Assembly (NCBI GenBank): GCA_030141605.1
Contig: JAQGDQ010000078.1
Location: 558,001 to 622,000, forward strand
Length of the DNA stretch: 64,000 nucleotides
Direction of reading: 5' to 3'
Source of the DNA: Tubiluchus corallicola
Taxonomy: Eukaryota; Priapulida; Priapulimorpha; Priapulimorphida; Tubiluchidae
In this document: positions 47,650 through 59,600 of the stretch, in pieces
Layout of the letters: each line of letters begins with the position of its first letter
Numbering within the stretch: position 1 is the first letter of the stretch
Made by a program: the position numbers and the translations under genes
Notes under the pieces: model-generated
The model's input: only the letters and a program-made list of their open reading frames with translations
The model's database searches: none
Told to the model about the DNA's origin: nothing

Positions 47650-50600
47650 ATGCCATCTGAATCACTTAAAGATCTACCTCCTGGCGACCCAGAACTTGTG
47701 TCTGATATCGTAGACCGATTGAAGAAGGAGGGATTGTTTGATCAGTTTAGGAAGGACTTTCTTTCTGATATTGATACAAAGGTAATGCTGACATTTTATT
47801 CTTGCTTATAATTCGTTTTTTCATAATCTAAAAATTTGAATCCATTTTGCCTTCTGCTCAGTCTTGTACAACTATAACATAAGTCTTCCTTCTTGGTCTG
47901 AGCCGTATCTCAATACAATTATGGTGAATTTAATTTTGTTTTATCTTGCTGTTACAACAACTTCTTTGTAAGATATGTAAGAATGTTGTGTTTGTGGCAC
48001 TTAAAAGTGAATTTAAAAGTGCTAGCTGGTTGAAATGAGTCATTTTATTGGTGCATTTTAGTGCATAATACAATTGTTAAATCCCTTCAGCCTTTATGTA
48101 AAGTTTAAGAAATGAAGCCATAAATGCTAATCTGGCAAAGTAAGCGGTGAGCTTATACGGTAATGTGGTCTTTAAAACTCACATTGATTTCATCTCGCAG
48201 TCATGTTTTTGCCTTAATCTGAAGATTGCCTAGTTACAGTCACCATACAGCCAAGTGCAACAGTTTCCATTTTCAGAGGCGAACTAATTCAAAGCTTATT
48301 ACAAAGCATCAATGTCAAACTTGTATAGTTACTGATATTACCTGTCATTGCATTTGGGTACTTGCAACCACACAGTGGACTCGTGAAAAGAAAAAAATGC
48401 ACGAACCAAAAATTCGATGCCCGTGACCACGCGACTTCTTCTCTGTCATTGCATGAAGCCTCTTTATCACTACGTTTATGGAATCTGCTGTCGGGATGAT
48501 TATGGCTGTCTCAATTTGTGCCTTTTTTGATGTATTATTTTAGTGATATTAAATAATGAAACCTGACTCATGTATCAACTTATTCTGACTACTACCGTTC
48601 ATAACTTTCTAAATTAATCCGCTACTGGCAGTATTTAGAAAATAATGCTAAAATGTGATTAAATAGTGTAGCTTTTGTGTCCTTAAATTAATACTAACTA
48701 CGAAATGTGTATCATTCTGCGTATTACATAACATATAATATGAAATACCTTCCACAATACTTTCAAAGGGACAAGAGAACTGCTCTGCTTTAACTAGGAT
48801 AAGAATGCAAGACAGGAACTCAACAGCTGGTATAAAATCTGTGTTTTGAAATAACAGAGGTCTGTAGAATATGTATTCAGTAGATTTTAACAAAACATAA
48901 TGAATACATTCCATAATGAATACATTACGGATACAAGTTGATCATTACGCTTTTATAGTCGCTTTATGAAATAAAGCAATTTTATTATTCTAAATCTGAG
49001 ATATAAATCTGTTTTTCAGCCTGCTTTTCAGCATTTACGGTCAAAAGTCGTGAACTATGTGTCTTTATTCCTCGATAAGTATAAATGGAAGCCGGACTTG
49101 AACAAAAATCAGATAAGAGACAACTTGAGGCGGCATGTAAACCAGTGAGTATATGATTTTTTGCACTTAACGTTAATCTAGGAATAAATTTCACCTGTAG
49201 TCTATTCTGCAATTATGGTTGTAAATCAAACTTATTTGGAAAAAACAGCATTGAAAAGTTGCCAAAACCACATTTGATTAAAAGACATTAAAATTTTAAT
49301 TTATATGGTTTTTTGGCAAATGTACAAGAATCATGATAGTTTTGACACCAGGCCAGGTTAATTTACCGATAATCACAGGACGAAAACAGCTTACCATTTT
49401 TTTACTTAACTGACTTTGCTGAGAGACGGTCCTATATGATGTCTATTATGTTTTTTTGTTTTTCTTTCTCACATTTTATAATTATGCAAATGTTTTAGAA
49501 CTATTTTTGTTATTAAACTTTTGTGATGTCAGTAGCTGAAAATACTTCATAATACAGATGCAGCAATTATCTGTGCAATTACACAGGTGTATAAATTATG
49601 TAGAGCAAGCATATAGACACTACATAAAATTACATAAATTTTGTCTCTAGCTACTGAAGCCGTGTATGCTTTTAATACATTGTAAAAGATGTATTCGAGT
49701 GTGTATTCAGAGTAATTTTGTAAAATGGAAAACAGTTTAACAATATTGTTTTTCAGATGGCATATGCTGAGCTCAGGTATGGACAGGATTGTTGAACAGG
49801 TTATTGATCCTCAAATAAATCAAGTATTGCGTCCCGAAGTGGCAAAGTTTGTTTATGACTACCTCGGAGTGGAACCAGTCAAGCAGTCAGAACAAAAATG
49901 TAAATAAATTATTTAGAGGTTCCGGTAGTAACTTTATATTAATAATAATAATATATAAATATTAAATAATAATTAGGATGTTCTTTATTTTTATATTGAT
50001 TATTTTATATTTTTTACTTCTGTTTACTATAAACTGTGCAAATAAAAACCTCATTTATGGGGACTGCACACGTAATGTAATAAATAATTAATTAAATAAA
50101 GTTCTATCTATTTTAATTTTAGCTATGAACTTTTTTATTTTTGTGAACGTAAACTATATCACATTAACCGTATTTGTCTCAATGAAATTCAAAAAATCAT
50201 GAAAATCATTTGTACAGTTTCTGTGACATGCAATTTTACTGGAGATTTTGAATTTATAATTATTACTTTTGTACATTTGTAGCATTCAGTTATGGAGCAC
50301 CTCAATCATATTTTCCTTATGGCTTCCACGGAATGTATCGAAGTGGCTTATTTTCCGATAACAAGGTAGCAACTTCTCATCCGTATACTTTGCTTACAGA
50401 TCCTGTTATATGTTCCAGTTCCATTGACCCCAGCAACCCAAGGGCTAATGAATGCACTGTGCCAGATTGTATCCCATCCACCTTCACTTCTGATATGCAA
50501 AGAATGGAATCGGCAACATTCTTGGAAAATTTGACATTAGTTGAATCGACCACTTCATTCCTAGAAAATGAGCTTTACGGTCAGCCTGTAACACAGCAAG

Positions 50601-53600
50601 AAAGATGTGCCGTATGGGCATCTGACTCAGATTTACGCTTGAACGAAACTACAAAAAATATTTACTCAAGTTTTATAAGGAACACTCCTGTGGGTATTTA
50701 CTTCCCTGACCCTCGACTGTGTGTTGACATTGAAAGTGATAATGACGAAGAAGTAACTAGTGAGACTTTGAGCTCAGATGAGAATGTCAGTAATGTAGGT
50801 GTCAGCACAAGCACAACGCACTATGAACTCCAATTCAAAGCTTCGCCTTCCGGGATTTATAGATGGAAGTTGGTGCTTGAATAACTTAAACGAACCTGTT
50901 TTGTTTTTAATTGTTAAGTTGTATTATTTATTCCTATTTTAACATAATAAAATCTCAGTGGTATTATTGTTGATATAAAGTGTATGTGACTATAGTTTGC
51001 TGATAAAACTCAATCTAAGTTTTTCATTGGGATTTACATTCACATTTACATTCAATTATTTTCTTTCCCCCTCCCAGAAAAGTACTAGTGTACTGTAGTA
51101 GGTTCAGTACTTGTAATAATATTTCTGCAAGTTTCTCTTACTTTTTGAATTACGGTATTAAGCATTATATATCTGTTTTACAATTATGGCGACTTCTTGT
51201 ATGATACATTGTGTTTTGGAGGGGTCAAGGCTGGTGTAGTTTTTAAGTAGTGCATCTTACTAACTAGAACTGCTTTCTCAACACTGTACAGCTTATGATG
51301 AAAAGGCAACATCATAAGATGGACAGTGAAAACTATTATTAGTACAATAAAGCCCCACGTATTCGTAGAGAGTTGAAAGTGTATCGAAATGCACTGGCCG
51401 ATGTTCAAGGGATGTTTATTTAGATGTTATGTAATTTTAGGCTTTATCTACTAGCCAAAACTCGGCCACGGAGGAAGAGGAACCAGCTCCCTTACCTTCT
51501 GAACCTCCTCCTCCTGACGATGTTCCAGCTCCTCCTCCTGAGCCCGCACCCGATCTCCCGCCTGTCCCTTCTATGGTTTCCATACCACCTGTATATAATG
51601 ATGATGACGATATTGCCGCTCCCCCTGTTGAACCTCTTTCTCCTGTTCGCTGTGAAATCATCGTAGAGGACACATCAGCTTTTGAATTAGCAGCTCGTGA
51701 TCCAAACATGGACGTCACTGAAGCGGAACCAATGGATATTGTTGATTCTAGTTCTGGAAAAACGACGCCAGTTGATGCGTTACTCAACATTCCTCTGCCA
51801 GAAGGTATGTTTTGTCAGATTTGTGTAAAAATTTGTAAGAATTTATTGGCTTATTGTCAGAATTAGATACTGGATTGATTGAGTGTTGATCATTTGCTGT
51901 GCAATGGAAAGCTTTAATTTCATTATCTTTCAATTTTTACATAAACCGCTTTTGATTAATTGTACTATTTTTACATTTTTATGAAGGAATGCCGACGCCA
52001 TTGAAGCAGCCTAAATCTCGCAAGTCTCGCGCATCAACTGATGTTACAGACGATGAAGAAGATAGCGGCTCAGTCACTGTGAGTTCGGTGCACACTAGTG
52101 ATTTGTCTGACTTTGACGACGAGATTAGTCTTTCTTCTGATGATGTTGAATATCTCATGAGATCCCAGTCAGATGAAGAAGGTGACTCCTTTTACCTTGT
52201 ATACAAGCAGAAACGGCTGACGCAGGGCCGGATTATGACCTTTGGGGTCTCTAGGCTAATGAAATTATCGGGTCTCCTCAGATAGAGGCACCCTTTAATT
52301 TGCTCATGCTCGTCAAGAATATTTTTACTTGTGATACATTTCAGTAATATTTGCAGGGGCCCCTATTTCAAATAAAGGGCTTCAAAAAGGGGCCATTATC
52401 TGAAATAAAGGGCTTCAAACAAGGGTGCTTTTTCGCAGATAAAAAGACTCTAAGGATCCTTTATCTCAAATGAGGAGCCACTTTAAAATTGGATTTTCAG
52501 ATCTCCTGCCTCCTTTTTCAAACTTGAAGATTTATTTTAAGTTATATGAATTATTCAGCAATGCAAAGTACAGGACACCCCAAGCTTGAGGGGTCCTAGG
52601 CTGCTGCTTATACCACAGTCCAGACCTGCTTACATACAAAAACCATTTTTGTGATGTTTGTATAGGTCCTGGGTTGGATGGTCGAGTGGTCTAGATTTTG
52701 TACTGCAACCACACAGTCTTGAGTTCGATACTAGCAGCTGCCAGTGCCAGGGCATATACTCTATATGTTATTCATTGTTTGAGTGTAGCGTTCTTACCTG
52801 TATTGTTGCGAGTGTAAGTCGCTAAATAGCCTTTAGTACTGATGTTGTCTGTTAAACAAGTGATGGTAAATAAATGTTGTGTTTTTGTGACTTTTATCTT
52901 TCTTTTTTGTTTTTTTTTCAAAGAAAATAATAAAGCAAGGCAGGTTCAGAGGCTAGGACCTTATTACAGAGTAACAAATAAAAATTTTGGGCATTTTCAT
53001 CCTCCTTGGTTAATTTTTTGTGCATTTGGCCAAATTTTTCAGAAGTTGGTGATAAAAGAGGAGCTGATGTAGCTACAATAGAAAGCCAGAAGAAACCTTC
53101 ACCATCAACTGAACAAGCCCTTCCAAAAACTCCTAAAAAGGTGAAGTCAATCAAATATATGAACTATACATACCTTGTTTTTGCACAAATTTATAAAAGA
53201 TGCTAAGGCTATTTAAACTATGCAGTTACCTTTATCATTTATTTTCTTTTCACTAGTTGATATTGCTTAATGTATATGGAAATTAGGTGTTGGAGAAGAA
53301 TATTACATCTGAACTGCAAATGAAGTAGTGTTGAGAATTAATAAATTGATATCGATAAAGAAATAAATAAATTAAGTTTACTTTTTATTAATGTGTTATT
53401 TTTTTTCTTGCATTTATGTTAAAGGTAAACTAATTTTTTTCAGGACACACCCAGTGATTCAGCACTTATTGGTAAGTTACCAGTAACAACATTAAGTTTA
53501 AATCTTTATTAATTAAGACGAGGGGAAATAGCTGAGCTTTTGCAATTGATGTCCTCCTTCAGAAGATTTTCCTTTATTGTGAACTAGATTCCAGTCTCAC

Positions 53601-56600
53601 CATAACTATCTATATTACGTTGATTTTGGCTTGCGGTGCACCAAATTGCATGAAGAAAAATAGTATTGATTCTGTACGTCGTTATGTAGCCTGGTAAATG
53701 GCCTTATAGATAGCCGTGTCAATATGTACTTGTGAATTGGTCTTCTTATATTGCTTTCATTGTTGTCCTTTAAGTGATCAGACACTTGAGCAATTTAACT
53801 TTGAAACTTTAATTTGCAGTTACACGAACACCAAAAAAGGAACTGTTGAAAGAGCAAAAGTTAGCAGAGAAAAAAATTGCAGTGCGTCGAGCAAAACTGA
53901 AGGACAGACAGAACATGAAAAAAGAAGAGCTGCTGACTGACATCATTTGTCCCATAACAAGGTTAGGAAACCAAAAATGTTTACAGAACACGAGTTTTCT
54001 AATAGAAGGTTGATATTGATGTTTGCTTGGCATCATGATGCACCACAAAGATAACATTCTTCTAAAGAGGCTTTATGAATTAAGCCTTTTCACAATTCCA
54101 GCAATTGATGATAATTGTGAAAAAATCAAAAGATAAATGAACCAGACAACGCATTTATTAATTCTTGACAGCGCCTTGCAGCCTATGCTATTGTCTAACT
54201 AGAACCTTACCTAGTTCATTTTTTCTTGTTCCCAAGCAAGATCCTGCTAGTAAATTACTCTACATCACGCAGACTAATGCATAATTAAGTAAAGTCTAAG
54301 GACAACAACAAGGAAATGACATTGCAACTGAACTTACTGAACTGATATGGCAGATGGCTTTGTTTTACCACGTGTCACGTTGCTGTTGTAGTTAAGATGC
54401 GTTGCTGTGGTTCACTTAAGCTTTGACCTACAGCAACTGCACGTGAGCACATCAAAACTATGAAAAGGTGTATTGTAAGCGATTATTTTAATATATTTTA
54501 GTTGCATGGATATGATTTCAATAATGTTTTGGATTAATGATGTACGTTTGCTAAAACATTTAATAATTCTATGGCTAAGCAACTATTGGCTGCATATTTA
54601 TATAATAAATTACTGTTTAATGGATTCGTAGGTATGGTTAATAAGAGCACGAATTGATCAAGCTATACAATCAATCTCGGATATAAGGGACACCTCGGGA
54701 CCGGGAAAAACCGTCCTTTATATTTGATGTCCCTTAAAAAGCCGAAATTGAGTCAGACCGAGGGTGTATCTAGACCTGTACTTTTCTGTACTTTTACCCA
54801 TATTTTTATGGATTATTGCTACACATACAGTGCAAACGGTATGTAGGAAGCTCCTTCAGTGATGCGAAATGTATGTGACTGTGGAAACCGAGCTGTTCGA
54901 AAGCTGAGTTTGCGAAAAATTGTGGTTAAAAATCGATCAATTTCGCTTTGATCATAGGGTCCCTTATGTGCGGGACCTGAAGAGATCGTCCCTTATAACG
55001 GAAAGTCCCTTATATCCAAGTACTTTATATACAAAGATTTTTACATAGGAAAAATGTTACAAAAATCTTGACCCCTGTTGGTGGTCCCTTATAAGCGAGT
55101 GCCCCTTATAAGCGACCTTATACCCGAGGTTGACTGTATATTTATTTTTTTGGAAAACAGCATTTTTATTATTATCAGATCAGATGTATATCCTTTATTA
55201 GTACATTTTCACTTATATGTATATGTTTTTGACACTATTAAATATTTCAGCATTGCAGATGTGGAAAATCCGAGGTACTTTGGAGTGTGTGCTAGAAGAG
55301 CAGCTCTAGCGAAGATCAGGGTGAACCATTACCTCCTGAACCCGCCTGATGCTCAACCTATTGTACACAAGTTGCTCAAGGGCAAAAAAGTGCGAACTGC
55401 TGTGAGAGAGTACAGCTCATTTCAGAGCTTGTCTGAGAAACATTCTACGGTAATCTAGCTTCTTGCAGCAAGAAACAAACTTAATGAATTTAAATGTAGT
55501 GTTTGTTAAATATACACAGTATTTACATAACTAATTACCACGTATATGGGCAGTTATTCTAGTCCTTAAATTAAAACATAATTATGTTCATTAAGGAAAG
55601 GTACCAATTTCTTAGGCGTCAAAATATAACATTTTGATTACACACAGTGCAAATATTATTACTAGTGTTTTGCCTTTTAGGAACATCGTGGGAGAATGAA
55701 CTTTGTTGACATTGATACAGATGTTACATTTGCAGTGAAACCTGGTAGACAAACTAGAAACAGCGCTGGTGTTATACCATCCGCTTTCCAGGCTGCTCCA
55801 GGTGAACATAAGTCTTTCAAAGTACAAAAATTCAGTTACTAATGTGTGAGATAAGCTATACTATAGTTGCTTATTTTTAACCACTAGATCGTGAGTTAGT
55901 AAAATTATTTTGCTGTAGTGTAATTTTTTGTTTTGCTGCTGCGTACCACACGATGGTCATACCATAAGTGGTTGCACCATGTGATTCACTGTTATAGAGA
56001 TTCAGTAGATGGTGATTTCATCACACAGTGCTACACCAAACTGTATTGCACCACAGGTTTTACACCCCTTGATATAGTAGCACCACATAATGGTGTATCA
56101 TATGGCTGGTGTGCTGCATCATGGTGTTTTAACATTGAAAAATTGTAAATGTTTTAATATGAATTAGTTAATGAATTATTAATTACACGGTGTTTCAGAT
56201 TACTATTATTATTATTTTATTTCACACAGTAACAGATACAGCTATATATACATATACACAAAATATAACAAGAAATACTTAGAATACACACATAAAAAAG
56301 AAAGAAATTTATGTGCATAAACAAAACAATTTATAAAAATGGCATTAATTTTCACTTATCCTTCACAGATGATCATGTAAACACTCATTAAAAGCATGAA
56401 TAGGTACTTTTTTAACATTTGCGTTACCAAATCTTATAGGCCATCCTTCTTCTCAAGTGACAGTGATTGTCTTTAGTTAAATGCAACATTAATTGAATAT
56501 TATCAATGTTCGAGTTTTAAATTTCCTTTAAAAAGATGATTTTTTACAAGATTTTTATAAGTTTGCAGGCATAGTACCCAGTAATTCATTAAAACTTTGA

Positions 56601-59600
56601 CAATCTCATTAGATCTATAATTAAAAATCTTCTTATAGGCTGCATTCCAGCAAACTTTTAAAAATTTTTCTTGCTCAGTAGAAAATGAACTAACTTCTAC
56701 TGTGTATAGCATTATGTTCTTGTGTTCTTACGGTTCTCGACCGTAAAGTATTCTATCATACAGTATTCTTGCCCAGTTACGTAGCATCACATCCATAACT
56801 GATCACTGATAAATGTAGTACGCTGCTTAGAATATTCATTTTTCATATGGCGCTGTTATCCGTCTTCATGTCTTTTTTTAAATAGGCCTTACTCACGAGA
56901 GATTGAAGAATGAAGTGCTTAGCTCTAGTTTCAAAGTGCACAGTTCAAGACTTGAGGCGAGTTCTGGACAAGAAGAAAAACATGTTTCTAGTTACAGCAG
57001 CAGTTACAGTATTCCCAGCAGCAGTTTGGATAATCGTGATCATTCGGCTATATTTAGACACAGGCGTCCAATGCATGAACCGGTTACAGAATTACATAGA
57101 TCAAGAACTCGTGCAACTTCTAAAGCTACAGATGAGTTTTCGGAGGTAACTATAAAAGTATAAATTCTTCTTTTGTCTAATGCTTTTGCAATTTATTGCA
57201 CATTTGTAATTCTGAAGTCTGAAGTTTATATCGTTTTCTAGTAGGATACATACAAAACGTAGATCTGGTTATGAATGTATGATTATTTTAAAGATACAGC
57301 TGAACTTCGTTATAATTCCTCCTGTATAATGCCAACCAGCTTAGCAAAGCTAAATGTCTATATTTGCATAGACATATGTATTATTGCATATCATTATAAT
57401 GCAAAACTCACTATAACGCCAATTTTTTGCAATCTTGAAGTAAAGCTGTTGATTGTACTTGCATCAAAATGTGCTGACGTTTTCCTTTAACATATTAGAT
57501 GTTATTAACATGTTAAAAGTGTTTTTTATATGTTTTCCAGATCTCATCAGATGCGCTGTCTGTTTCATCAGCTGATTCTGCAGTGAAAAACTTACCAAGC
57601 AAGTATAGGCAAATTAAAAACACTTCCACTGAATCGTCTTCTTCAAACAGCGAGAAAAAATCATCTCAGAGTTCGCCTGATTCTGCTCATCATGCAAAGT
57701 CATCTAGTTCAAGTGATCGTAATCGCAAGCAGCAGCGGTACCTTGAGGCTAGAAGGAGCAAAAGAACAAGCGCACATCGCAAGCACAAGACAGAGAAACA
57801 TGCCAAATGGCATAAAAAACGCACCGAATCTGAAGTAAGTGAATCGTCTTCAAATACTGGGCCTAGTAGTGCTGAGGTTAGCAGGTCAAGGAGATCTTCA
57901 TTAAGCCAGAGGAGGCAAAGCATAGAAAATGTATCATCAGAAACTCATTCATCTAGTTCTAGTGAACCCAAGGTTAAAAAGAAAAGGAAAGTCACAGCAG
58001 AGAGTGAACAGTCATCTAGTAGTTCACAAGAAGTTAAAGTGAATAAAATGAAAGGCCTTCCATCGGATGAAGGTGAAGTTTCTGATTCTTCAAGGTCAAG
58101 TACTTCGTCAACTAGTCAGGGTCAACAATATTTTTCACGTCAGCGTCAGAAGAAGAACAAATATCGTAGGACTTCTAAAAAAGCAGCCAAACACAGGAAA
58201 TCCTTCAAAACAAAAATAGACAGGAAAGAATGGCGTGATAAAAGACGATCAAAAGTCAAGGGTTTGTCAGTGTCATCCATGAGTAGTGAAGCAGAACTTG
58301 GTGCAGCCCAGAGAAGTTTTGATGCAGATAGAGATGTACCAATTTCAAATGCTAGGTTTGTTCATAGGGATCCCTATATTGAACCATATGAACCAAATTT
58401 AACTGCCGAAGCCAGCCCAGTTTCATCTGTTTCTGATAGTGACATGCTAATGCCACATCCTGAATTAGCAAATAAATCTCTGGCAGTTCCTGTAAGTGAG
58501 GGTGAGTTGGAAGATGAATTCCCCAAGACTGAGTCAAAGAGCAAAAAATATGTTGTAACTCGTAAAGAGTCCGCATCTGAGGAAGGTGAACTATCTGAAT
58601 CCTCAGCTTCAGTGTCAGAAGAGAAAACTCCCAATAAAGAAGAAGCATCAGGACTGACGTTGCCAGAACGGAGGGTACTAGAAGCCTCGCCAGTCTCTTC
58701 ACTATCGGACAATGAGAAAGCTGATGAGATCTACAATCCACCTAATGTGGAAGCTGATAATGTTCGATGTGATGCGGTTGAAGATACAGGTGAAGCTGGG
58801 TCACCTATATCTAGTGACGATGCTGATTTAGAAAAAGTTACTGCTGAAAATCTTGTTTGTGTGGAACAACCCGTGTCAGCTGAAGAAGGTGAAATTGCAG
58901 ACTCTGATTCAAGTGATGCTCCTCGCATTACACCTTCATCCTTGCCAATAAATTCAGCACCATGGAAACCAGCTCAACAGTTAAAATCTAATGATTCAGT
59001 AGCTCAGATGCGAAGCAAACAAATTAAAAGTTTTGATGTTAAATCACAAGAGGAACCAGAAGAGGGCGAAATTGGTGATGACGAAGGTGAGGATGACCAA
59101 TATCCAATTTCACCAATTTCTTCTGATAGTATAGATGACACGCTGAAAAATCCCAGGGAGCAGAAGACTGTTGAAATAAGTCCTGTCGGATCTCCAGTAT
59201 CTGAGGCAGATTTTGACATGACCACTGTGAAGCAATCAATTCCTATGGAAAAAGAAAATGTATGTTCGTCAGATAGTCCCGCATTCGTTGAAAGCCCCGT
59301 CAGTGCAACGCAAGAGCAGTTGGATACTCCTAACCGTGCCACAGTTAATGAAACTTCTGAAATATCTTCTGCAGAAGAGCTAGACGAGATTAGCTGTTCT
59401 TCTCCAAGTGCTGCCGTTACCGAGAAAAGGTCTGAAGGTAAAAAAACACATAATGTCATGGAAAACACAGGTAACGTAAGAGAAACAAGCAAGAACTCTA
59501 CAATTCATCTCCAGCGAGACAATGTTGTATCACCTCAGGCCCCCATCTTCACTGAGCCACATCATTCTGATGAAATCTCTGACAGCAGCTTACAGAGTCC

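Noticed and set aside
51437-51790. 117-codon minus-strand frame rich in Gly/Ser
   Set aside because: It is the antisense of the Pro/Glu-rich BOD1L1-like exon 5, whose plus-strand frame joins in phase at both ends.
58352-59492. Long minus-strand open frames opposite BOD1L1-like exon 13
   Set aside because: They mirror the Ser-rich coding bias of the plus strand and have no splice or start support.
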